Below, piece after piece: positions 36,000-47,500 of a stretch of 64,000 nucleotides of DNA (position 1 is the stretch's first letter; every line of letters begins with the position of its first letter). Source of the DNA: Straminergon stramineum (lineage: Eukaryota; Streptophyta; Bryopsida; Hypnales; Calliergonaceae). The stretch is taken from positions 1,865,001 to 1,929,000 of the forward strand of contig OY987265.1 in assembly GCA_963920665.1 (NCBI GenBank), read 5' to 3'. Under the pieces are notes generated by a model. It did not search any database, was not told the origin of the DNA, and saw only the letters and a list, made by a program, of their open reading frames with translations. A program made the position numbers and the translations under genes.

Positions 36000-38265
36000 A
36001 TGTAGCTCTAAATTTTTTGTGTAGGATTTGAATCATCCATTCAAAAATTATAGGCAAAGTTGAAAGATAGAGTATGAAAATAAACCTCTATACCTCTCTC
36101 TAATTTGTCTATAACTTTCTATTGAAGACTTCAAATCACTAAAGGATTTTCGGATTTGAAAATTAACCTAAATTTCCTTTTCTTTTGGTTGAAATTTTTT
36201 TGAAAAAAATTCAATTACTACACTTAAATGAAGCCCAAAGATTTGTTAAGTCCTCAACTTGTGCATTTTTTTAGAGTGAGTGGTTATGCTTTGCCCTTGC
36301 TCCAAATTCTCCCATATTCTTTGAATGGTTGCAATGCATGTAGTTAGAGACATTATTTCCATTGTATTCAACATAATTATGTTTTGTGCAAGACTACATT
36401 ACTTAGAGTTTCTTTTAGCTTCCGTTTGTAATAACAAGGAAGTCTAAAACCAATGCATCATTGTTGTAACTATTTTCTATGATTCTTGTTATGGACAACA
36501 AATACGTTATTTCTAAGTAATGATGTAACGTAGAAGCAAAAAAATTCAACAATTTTAAAGTTGGATTTGTATTAGTGAGTTATAGAGAAGTTTGCAATGT
36601 ACATGTTTGACAATTGTAAAAGACTCAAAAATAAAATACATCAATAGGATATGTGGCATCATTTGAACTTGTTCAAGATGGATGATGAGGGTTTTGTTAC
36701 TATCCTTTGGAATTAAAGAAGTCTTTGAGTGATTCCTAAGTAGAAGACTTTGCACTTCTTAATCTTAATTGTTGCCACGGACACCTCTTCTCACATATCT
36801 TTTACCTTTTTTCTTCTTTGCATGTTGTGTTTTCTATAACTATTTGTCTTAATTAGTACCTCTTGTTATTATTCCTCATTGCTAAAATGTTTTGTCTTTT
36901 GTCTTCCTTTGCCATGACTAACATACAACTTTCTCTATTCTAGTAGAGATGCTAATTTAATTTGAAAACTTGTAGTATGTACTAATGAGGACTTATCAAT
37001 TGCTTGGTGAGCTTAGAGAATTGACACTACATCTACTATTGCAATAGGGGCCTAATTTTGATTTTTGTATGTGTTGAAAAATGTAAAGAGGTAAGACTTG
37101 GAGGAAAACCTCCACTACAAAAGAATGATAAATGCGAAGAGTAAATTAAATATAGAGTAGAGGGTGAATTCTATAAATGTACATCTGAGAGTTATATGTA
37201 CAAACAACTTATAAATTTACCAATTTGTTCTAGTTATTTATGACCTAAATGATTGAATATATTGACAAAAATATAATTTCTTTCTTTGAATGTTTTTTTA
37301 GTGAGAATATATTAAAAAAAATTTAGTTAATCCCTAAAGGATGAACGATGTTTGAACATAACTCTTCTTTTCTTGACTAGCTCTTGTAACAAGCATAATT
37401 CCTCATTTATATGGAATAATTTTGACGATCATCACCATTGAAATGGAAAGAAGACTTATGTAGCTTTTTTATGAATAAAAGATTGACAAAATCACACAAT
37501 TTTTGGAAAAATGCCACCATTAACAAGATTGATGAAAGATGTTTGATTAAGCGGTACTTTGAACATATGTTGAAATTATAATGTTGAAATTGGAATGGTC
37601 AAAAGTACTCCAAAAACTTTTTTTTCCAAAGGTCCTTACATATCATCATGATTTTGATGTGTAATTTTTTTTCAAATCATTTTGAGATGTGCAAAAAAAG
37701 ATATTAAGATGTGAAGTGATAGCCTAGAGCACCTTCTCCATTTTTGCAAAAAATTCACCAAAAATTGCACACTCAATCATTTCTTAATTAGATTGCACCT
37801 ATCTATGGCCTCTTTGTTGTTGACAGTTAGCAAGGTTTCCATTTTGAAATTTTCTACAAATGTAGTTGCAAAAGTCACAAGGTGGCCTTATGGTCTTTCA
37901 GGATTGAATTCAAGGCTTCTGGGGGGGCTTTATGGAGGCAGATTGCACCCAAAAAAATTAATTTGGCTAAAAAATGGGAAAAAAATTGTCAAGTTTTTTG
38001 CCAAAATACTTTGAATTAAAAAAAAGTCTTGGAAAAAATTGCCAAATTGTGGATGAAAAGAGAATAATGAACATGTGATATATACTAATGCAATGTTTTC
38101 TATCTAGTAAGTGGGTGAATGTTAAAATTTGGAGCACTACTATAACATTTTATATCGCCACTTTGTCACTTTATAAAAAATGAAAAAAAAGTCTAGGTTG
38201 AATGCCTTCATTTGAGAGATGATTTTTTTCAAGTGATTACTAACTTTTGTTAAGGATTTGTATTC

Positions 38266-38338
<73 letters not shown>

Positions 38339-40350
38339 ATCAATTAATTAAATGATAATTTGTGACATACTTGAAATTTGGGTATAAATATCTGAATTAA
38401 TTCTTGAAAAAATAGAAATGCCTTTACAATAGTCATATTTCAAAAGTGATCAAATAAGCCATAGCTAAATTTAGATTAATAATTGATGAGATGGATAAAA
38501 TTAAATTTCAATGTGTAAGTTACCATACTACTCATATGATATTGATATAGTAGGTGGAGGTGGGAGTGAAGTCATATTAATATTATCTTGGTGGTTTGGC
38601 AATGAACTACATGTTCTAAAATTGCCCTTGTTTGTCAATCTCTCTATTAATATATTTGAAATGTTTGAAATAACTAGTATGTGGTGTTGAAATGTTACCT
38701 TGAAGAAGTGAGCATACACCTCAAGTATGAATATAAATGGAATACATAGATGGACGATTTTAGGTGAATAACAAAAATAGAAGTTGAAATGGAAGTAGGA
38801 TGGATTGCATTTTTTGTGAACTCTTTCTTACAATTATGTGATTGAATATAACTAACTTGGTTGTGTATCTATGATTTAATTGTTGATTTATGAATGCATG
38901 AGAAAAAAATATTGAAAATATAAACTCATTATTAAATAATATAGGTTCACCTTGCATTGCTAGAATATCATATTTGAATCCACCAAGATTCATTAAAAGA
39001 TAAGTAGTGAGTGATTTTTTCTACCCTTTGGGCATGTAGAACTATGTAGATTGCTAGTTATAGGAATACATAACTAATTCTACAAAGACCTCCTAAATAT
39101 AAAATAACATTAATTAGATGCAATTTCTTGAGTCCTCAAAGATACTTTTTTAAAAGATTGTTTTGAAAGATTTCACATTGAAAATAGCAGAGATAGGTTT
39201 TGAAAAATAAATCCTAAACACTAATACAATGCCTCGTATGAAATTAGAAAATAACTTATATGACTTGAACTTAATCATTGAAGGATGGAGTCCATTGTTA
39301 TTTAGTCAAATAGTCAAACTTCAACATCTCCCACTAATTTTTTCAATATTACTTTTTAGTGATGAAATCATATGTAGTTGCTATGTCGATATGTTACAAA
39401 AAATTTGGATTTGTTTATGAAAAGTTCAAATTACCATGAATTTCTAGAAGAAAAGTGAAAATTCATATCAAATTCAAAATAAGCTTAAAAAATCAGAAAT
39501 TTTCCAAAAGAGGTACATTATATCACAAGTCATTATTGTATTCTTTTTTTTTAATAATTTAAAATTGTGGTAATGAATCTTCAACTTCAAACTTCAATAA
39601 AATGCTAGTTTTTTTGGAATTTTTGGATTTTTTCAAGATGAGTAGTAATTCGAGTTTGAAGGTTTATTTTGTTAGTCTTGCATAAAATCAAAAGAAACCA
39701 TTTCAAATGTCAATCAATTTTTCAAGAAAACAAACTCATAGTATTGAAACAAGTTGTATTTGCATACATTTATTGGGTAAACTACCATACTTAGAATGAA
39801 GTAAAAAAATAATCATTGTGACTTAGTCTTCACTCAATAATGTGGATGTAAGGCCATATTTGTTAAAATAAAGCAATATGCAATCTCACATTATCTTTGA
39901 CTTCACATTTAGATGATGATATGTGTTTGATGTTGAAATTTTTTGGTGAATTGAGACTTTAATGTATTAATACATTGACAAACCTTTGATTTTATAAAGG
40001 TGGATATGTTCATGAATTTTTAATTTGTTATAGTAGAGGTCTCAAATTATAAGACTAAAGTCTCAAAATGCCCATTTTGTCTCAATTTAATAAATATGGT
40101 CATATATAGAATCCTTTTTTGTCCCTTGTGGTCTCAACATTCATGTAAGGGTTCAAACCACTTCTAGATTTCACTCCAATATATATACCAATCCCAACCA
40201 CTGACACCCATCTCAAACTTCTCATTTTCTAACTTAGTACCAAGTTATATATGACCTTTCTTGTATTTCATTCAAATTTTGCACTTCAATTTATCAAAGA
40301 CCTTGTGTAAATGTCCCATAACCAATGATGTGGACGTGCCACAAACCAAG
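36000..40350. other. AT-rich intergenic DNA with microsatellite
   Basis: No gene-like frame is present. A (TTA)n run lies at 38,266-38,336, and the only long minus-strand frame there is a translation of that repeat. A single possible TTAA-element end (TCCCTAAAGGATG after TTAA) is at about 37,330. Confidence 0.6.
38266..38336. repeat. (TTA)n microsatellite, about 23 units
   Basis: Uninterrupted TTA repeats over 70 bases. Confidence 0.98.
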
Positions 40351-40361
40351 TTGTCCATGTA

Positions 40362-40600
40362 AGACATTAAATCCTCCATTTGAAGGTGGGCTTGACCTAC
40401 TTGGTGCGTGGGCTAGACCACGGGGCTAGGCCATAACTAAGCGGCACGTTGGCTGGCCCACCCTAAATGGAGCCCAATCTGGACAAAGCGATGATGCAAA
40501 CTACCAGCTTTCATCTTTGCATTTTCGTTGACCTCCCTTCCATCCTTCGTCCATCTGGACTACAAGACCATCATCCAAAAATTTGAAAGTGCCTTCCCGC
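40362..40600 (+). repeat. Dispersed repeat, arm 1 of an inverted pair
   Basis: Reads TTAAATCCTCCATTTGAAGG, then TGGAGCCCAATCTGGACAAA, and further on GACCTCCCTTCCATCCTTCG and CAAAAATTTGAAAG. The same blocks occur in the same order on the minus strand at 43,190-42,960. Composition is richer in GC than the flanks. Confidence 0.7.
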
Positions 40601-42959
40601 CACCTACACCACCTATTAGTTTGATCATAGCCTCATTACTGCATCACATTTAGAGGTGCGATGGATTCTTTCTACTTGTGCAACAATCTCCTTACAACAT
40701 CACATCACATCACATTCATGAAAGCAACAATTTGTTATGTTGCAACAATCTTTTTCAACATCCCTACCCTCACACTGTGAGCTTTTGCTTTTTGTTTCTC
40801 ATTTTCTTTGTACTTAGAGACTAGACATATATGCACTTTTTGTGAGATTCAATGCCAAGAATCATACTGAACCTATGCTCTCGCGACCTCGAGGCGCCGT
40901 GCTTACCTGAAATATAACAATATCATATTTTTGAACTCGTAGTAGACGCAAAGATAAACATGGGACTTTTCTTGTAGTCTTTCATCGGCGACAAGCTTGT
41001 CTGAAAACACAATAATATGATGCTTTTGAACTCACAATCAAGGTGAGCTTGACAAGAGATTCTCACTATATTACTGGATGTGTAGATGGGAATTTAGCAT
41101 AGATTTAACTATTGAGAAATTCCTATAGTTAAAGTTCGTTCTCAGGGAGGTAAGGATGCACTAGGGTAATCCTATAAGGTAATGAATTTAATCTCTTACC
41201 CAGGTTTATGCACAATTGAAGGAAATAGGAAATTCCTACTTAGCCAAATACAATAGTTAAGGCTTAGACTGAAAGCTTATCAGTTGTATATAAATCTATT
41301 GCTTCAGCTTTGTTCACTAGCTCCCTTGTCAACCTCGCCAACTAGTTGGTACAATTTCTATTGATTTGCTCTTCCAATTTTCCAACATCTTCAATTGATT
41401 CTTCCGCTTTCATAGTTTAAGCTCCCTCTTCCTTTTAATTGGACTCTTGTCATTTTCTTCCATAACAGATTCCTTCTCAATTTTACACTTAGGCTTTGAA
41501 TAATTCTATTGATTATAATAGTTACATGTCCTTACTTCTTCCTTAGGACATTTCTTATCCATTTTTATATTACTCATATTCAATTCTATTGATCCCGGTT
41601 TACAAATTCATGTTGAATGTATTTCTAATCATACCATTTCTATAGATTAACTCTCATAATCATAAAGCTCTCAATAGTATCATACTCATACACAATTGAG
41701 ACAACAATTAAAACCTGATTTAGAAATGCCTTCACGACCAGACATGACAATAGAATTTCCCCACAAAATTAAATCCATGGACTCATCTCTCCGCACAATT
41801 ACATTTACAATTGATACACATAATTTCAGTAAATACCATCATTCACATCTATAATCACAACACAATAAAAAATTTCACAATTTCATAACTCAATCATAAA
41901 TCCACACATACACAATTTCAACTCCATGGAACACAATTTCCACTAATAATCTCTGCATTGAATTTCATTAGAGAAAATATTACAATTGTTTCTCATCCTC
42001 TCCAACTCCGCTCCTTAACATCTATTGATCCAGCCCAACTAACATAGACACCAACACTATGGAAACTAAACTCCGCTCTCTCTTAATTATCACAAACAAA
42101 ACTATAGATCACTCCACCACTATCGGCTACCACCACGGAGGAGCTCTGGACTTCACCTTCTAGACTCACCAACCATCGTTTTCCTTGTGAATTTCACCTG
42201 AAACAATAGTCAACCACCCCAACCGCCATACAATAGATTCCATTCATTGATCCCATTGAATCTCATTCATCTATCGATAAGTTCCCATGAAACCCAAAAT
42301 AGGTGGTGACTATTGTGTATTAACTAGTTTACCTAAATTTTACAAAGAATTCACCAAAATTGAAACAAAATTGGAGCTATCGTGTCAAACAGCTATAGAT
42401 CTAATACTACAGGGTGTCACACTCATTAATGTCTCTCAAAATTTCTTTACAAGTGCTTCATAATGCTTCGTAAATTGTCACTTGGGGTTGTTCTGACAAT
42501 CTTTCATTTCAACTCCTAGACTTTGAGAAATTCCACAATTTTTCTAACTCCCAAGATGCTAGATCATATTTTTAAGAAAGGCACATAGATCCAAATGTGA
42601 CAATTACATCTTTTTCATTGAATTGAAGGAATTTATTTTTGCTCAAATCTAAGTATCTGGTTGACTCGAAGCTTATGGAGAGAAGGATCTAGAGAGTTAA
42701 ATGGGAGCAAGTTCAATGAGAACAAAGAAGGGCAGAGTGATTGGGGCATAATCCAAGACTGGGAAGCAAAAGGGAGTTTGGACACCAAGTGTGCATGATA
42801 GAAGAGGTTTAAGCTCGCCATGGATCCCATTGGCATGCTTCTTCTACCTTGGGTTTCTGGTACAAATCCTTACACTTCGACAAGCATTCAAATGCTACAA
42901 GAACCGCATTGCCATGCTTCATCTCTTCTGCTATGATTTCTCTGACGTCCTCCCCTTTG

Positions 42960-43190
42960 TGACCCCCCTTTGTGATCGGATTCAAGTTTTTGGAGGAAGG
43001 CTCTTTCAAATTTTTGAATGGTGGTCTTGGAGTCCGGATGGAAGGACGGAGGGGAGGTCGATGAGAATGCAAGGACGGGAGCTGGCAATCTGAGTCATTT
43101 CTTTGTCCAAGTCGGGCTCCATTCAAGGTGGGCCCATGCACCGCATAGTCTGGGCCCACCTACGAATGGAGGATTTAACGTTGGACGTCC
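42960..43190 (-). repeat. Dispersed repeat, arm 2 of an inverted pair
   Basis: The minus strand carries TTAAATCCTCCATTCGTAGG, TGGAGCCCGACTTGGACAAA, GACCTCCCCTCCGTCCTTCC and CAAAAATTTGAAAG, matching 40,362-40,600. Frames across it (up to 116 codons) show no known domain and are not preserved between the arms. Confidence 0.7.
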
Positions 43191-43507
43191 GTCCCACAAA
43201 GACTGGACGAAAGTTTTCATCCAGTTTTACATATGAAAAAGCGGGCAGTACAGTTAGTCACCTGAAGCACTCCATTTGGAGGACCCCTGGCCACCCCTAA
43301 ATTTAGCGGATAGTGCGCCTTGTCCGTCACTGCGTCTCTATTCCCGCAGACCGGTAACGATGATAAAGGAAGGGATGAATGCAGTTCACATGGGAAGAGG
43401 ATGGATGCCGGGGTGTGGGCGAAAAGGCTCGCCCTGTGGAGGCATGTGTTGCCAAGCTAGGTCCACATGCCGGGCACTGCCGGCACGGCGGCGCATGCGC
43501 CCTTCAG

Positions 43508-44505
43508 TCCAGTCGCTCGCCCGGCATCGGCTGGCGTCGTCGGGGGAAGTCTCGTCCCTTCTCGTCCCTTCTCGTCCCTTCTCTTGCCGTTTTCGTGCCG
43601 TCCCGTTTAGAGTTGTCGTCGTCCCGCTTGACTGAGCACCCCGTCGTCGATGGGCGTTGGGCCATCGACGTCGTCGCTCGGGTGCGGCCGATTTTACTGG
43701 GGAGATGTGGCCGTCTGCTCCAGACCACTGGTTGCTGCTGAATCCGGTGTTGTGCTCCAAATCCGTTCCAGGCGAACTGAACTGAAGGGACACTCGGGCT
43801 CTCTCTGCTCGTGAACGTTTTGTGTACCCGCGGTCGGGGTTGGCCACATTTCATCGTGCGCCTGCTGCGCCTGCTGGATCGCCTCTTCCTTTGTGGTGTC
43901 TCATTCGCTTAATTGATCCCTTCTCCATCCTTCTCTCCCCTCTCTGTCTCTGTCGCTGTCTCCCTAGGTTCGTGTGCTCCTCACCAGAAATCCTTCTTGC
44001 TGCAATTCAGGCTTCCTTCTGCTTTCCGCACTTTCCTCTTGCGGAGTCTAGCACGTTTTTCGGCTTCCGTTCCGCTACAGCCTTCTCCACCCAACTTCTA
44101 ACGGAATTAGGGCGGAGGATTTCTGCGCTTCCTTCCGTTCCTAACGGGTGTCTACTACTTGCGTTTGATGTCATGGTGCCCTATGTCCCTCGTCTATTCC
44201 TTGCGAAATGGTGACCTCTTATCTGCTACCCTCGTTGTGCAGAATTAGGGATAGTCGAACCGAGGTTTTGAGGATCTTGAGGAGCTAAGGAGTCTGTTTG
44301 CCTTCCCGTGTAACCGCTCTGGGAAGATATCGCATCTGGAAATGATGGAGCGTGTACGCACAGCTGAAACATCGGGGCAGGATTGCGCGTTGATATGTTT
44401 TGCTGTTTTTTCCGGACCCTTGGAGTGCGTTAAGTTGGAGAAAATGCCTACTGGCAATTAATACTTAGGTTTAAGTCCACAAACGAAGCAGGCGCAGGAA
44501 CATGC
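43508..44505 (+). promoter_or_regulatory. GC-rich upstream segment of the BRUTUS-like gene, copy B of the duplicated 5' region
   Basis: This segment ends about 40 bases before the BRUTUS-like start codon and reads in the direction of that gene. It matches 10,835-10,340 (minus strand), upstream of MnmG. Order here: CTCGTCCCTT tandem repeats (43,551-43,580); a 24-base insertion carrying GTCGATGG and CCATCGAC arms around TTGGGCC (about 43,645-43,670); the near-identical core to about 43,859; a pyrimidine-rich block (43,870-44,030) absent from copy A; the GCGTTTGATGTC block (44,162-44,173); about 300 extra bases; and the GAAGCAGGCGCAGGAACA block (44,485-44,502). Promoter plus leader is the simplest reading; the extra 300 bases could be a leader intron. 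Confidence 0.6.
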
Positions 44506-44544
44506 TCCTGGCATTACAATTCGACCTGATTAGGTTTGCTTGAA

Positions 44545-47500
44545 ATGGCGACCTCCGTCGCTCTTCCTCAACCTTTTCAGCCAGTCCCGACGTCATTAAT
44601 CACCGCAATCGGCATGGGCATGTCATGTGTGCCGCTGGCTTCTCCCATCATAGAGTTTGTCTTTTTCCACAAAGCCATCCGCGTGGAGATGGATAGGCTA
44701 CATCAGGATGCGCTAGCGGTCGAGAATGGCACAGAGAAGGATATTCAGTCTTTCGTTGATCGATACGTATTTCTGCGCACTGTCTACAAACATTACTACA
44801 GCGCAGAAGATGAGGTAAGTTTGAAATTCCTAACTTGATTTGCATACTTCAGAGTATTTCGTGTAATTGGTTGTCGCATGTAATTACGTAGAATGTGAAG
44901 CTTTAGTCACAGGGCCTGCCCCGCAAGAATTTTGCTATCCAGCGGAAACATAATTTTTGATGATCTCGCTCTGCTGCCCTAATTCGTGATGTTCTTTCAG
45001 CGATGATTCGTTCGGCCTAATCTGCTCAGTAGTTGAAGTTCAGGAGAAATTCAATTACTTAATCTCCTCCTTCTGTCACCTCTTCTAGTCACTCGTGAAC
45101 TGCAGGGAAATTTTCTTCAAAGGTGGTCAGTAGATAATAGCTTTGTTTACTCTGAACTACTGTGATAATGCGTTCTCATTAAGAAGCTGGGGCATTCTGT
45201 GCATTACAGGTGATACTACCGGCTCTCGATTCTCGTGTGAAGAATGTAGCGCATTCCTACTCGCTGGAGCACAAAGTGGAGAGCGATTTATTTGACCAGA
45301 TAGCACGCCTTTTAAGTGCTGCTTTGGCTGATAAAGGAAAAGTTGCCTCTACTTTTCACTCGGATCTTGTTTGCTGCACCCAGGCCCTGCATACCACTCT
45401 CTGCCAGCATTTAGCAAAGGAGGAGGAACAGGTACAAATTATTCCCCATCTACACAAGAGAGCCCATGTTTAGCCATTGCGTTGTCTATGGTATGGAGCA
45501 TGGACACAAGATGGCTGGATGTTCTTTGCAGAAGTATGAATGATACCTCGATGACAAATGCAACTGCAACGTAATAGTGGCAGCAAACAAACATCAATAC
45601 TGAAAATTCAGCAGTGCTAAAACTTGCTTTGTTGCATCAATGGTAGATGTGTGAAGATTGGCGTGCTATACACTCCAAATTTTTGCAATTTGTTTATTCG
45701 CTTATTGCCGTCCTATCGGGCATGCGATGCTGTCTTGTAGGCGCAGCTCACTTTTCTTCTTCATGTGCAGATATTTCCTCTTCTCATGCAGCATTTCACC
45801 TACAAAGAGCAGGCTGGGTTGGTCTGGCAATTTATCTGCAGTATTCCTGTGAATCTTCTGGAGAAACTCCTGCCGTGGCTTGCTTTTTCTCTTTCAGATG
45901 AGGAGCGCCAACAGATGGTGACTCTCATGTGTGAAGTTGTTCCACCGGAGGAGTTGCTTCAGCAGGTTGGATAAGGAAGTCATTTGTCTGCGTCCAAGTA
46001 TTAGCAGACACTCTATTGACACGCTGCGTGTTATTCTTGCTAGAGAATATCGGGACACCTTAGGTGTTGAAAATTTTGAGTTTGTCTTGCTGATTTGTTG
46101 AGTTTACTTCTAGATCTACCTTCTGATCGAAGCTCAGTGTAGCACTTTAGAAATGACTAAATCTCTTTTGGGGCTTGAACGCCGGTGCTAGAAGGTTTTA
46201 GATGATTCGATCGGGGTGTTTTGAAAATTTACACAATTGCCACTGCTAGACTCTCTGAATTATTTATGGAATTGCATATACACCTTGACTGGCGTTCGCA
46301 GTTGGGTCAAGAAAGCTAGCAGCTCTTGTGTCCTGGTTATAACTAGAAGGTAGATGTTGTCCACTTCTGGTTAATTGAGTTATTGTGGTGTTTGATGCAG
46401 GTAGTACTTGCATGGCTGAGAGGCGGAAATAGAGCTGTAGATTCTTACGATGGTTCGAAGGTCAATACAGATGCAGAATCAGCTGCTTGGGATGCCATTG
46501 ACTCAAGAGTGGCAGGAGACTTAGCGATGACATGGGCTCTAGAGAGAGAGAGTTCCGAGAACAAAGAGGATTTGCAAGCTAAATTACTGAAAAATGGACC
46601 ATTAGTATCTCCTCTGAAAGAACTTCTTTATTGGCATAACGCAATTCGCAAAGAGCTGCAAGAAATTGCTGAACAAGCTCGTCAAATTCAACCTATGGGA
46701 GCTTTTTCTCCAGCTAATTTGACAGCTTTTATTGAGCGTTCACAATTTTTAGCCGATGTGTGCAATTTTCAAAGGTGAGATTCGTTGTGTATTGATTCAG
46801 ATTTTTAAACTGGAAATTTGTTTATGTTGGTGGATTATATATTAATTGACAAAGCTTCTCATTTCAACGAAGTATGACATAAATAGCTACAATTTCGCAG
46901 ACGTGACGAGTTCCAACTTGTTTTCGCGGATGCAATTCTTTTTTGTGATGCTGCATGGGTTGATCCTTGACTACATACTGATGCACTTGAATGATTTGGC
47001 AGTTCGGCGGAGGACAAGCTAATGTGTCCTACTTTACACCAGAAAGTGCAGGAGCGAGTGACCTATCTCATGGACCATGCTGAGAAAGATCGACGATTTG
47101 AGGATGTGCTCCGACTGCTTGAGGGTGTGCAGGCAGCTGTCAATAATAGTACAACAATCACTCAATTGCACAGTGAGCTTTGTGAGAAAGCAGAACTTAT
47201 CGTGGAGTCAATTCAGCAACATCTATTGGAGGAGGAAGAGGTCCTAGTTTGTCACACTAATTATTTCTATTTTTCTTCGTATTCCTGCAAACGGTTATAC
47301 TCTTCTGTAGATATCTCAGTGGATTTTGATATTAGATAAGCTTTAGCTTATACTCAGGTCCTGATCAAAAGTAAGAGATTTTGTGTGATGTCTGGTTTAT
47401 CATGTAGTGCTATCCTGAAAATTTGTACAGTTAATGTTTTGGGTGAAGTAGAAATGTAAGGCTCAAATAGTAATAGCTTTCAGCAAAGGGCTTCAGGGAC

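Noticed and set aside
38140..38343. 67-codon minus-strand frame with a poly-Ile run
   Set aside because: It is a translation of the (TTA)n microsatellite.
42809..43159. 116-codon minus-strand frame upstream of the BRUTUS-like gene
   Set aside because: It overlaps the dispersed repeat at 42,960-43,190; the frame is not kept in the partner repeat at 40.4 kb and no domain is visible.
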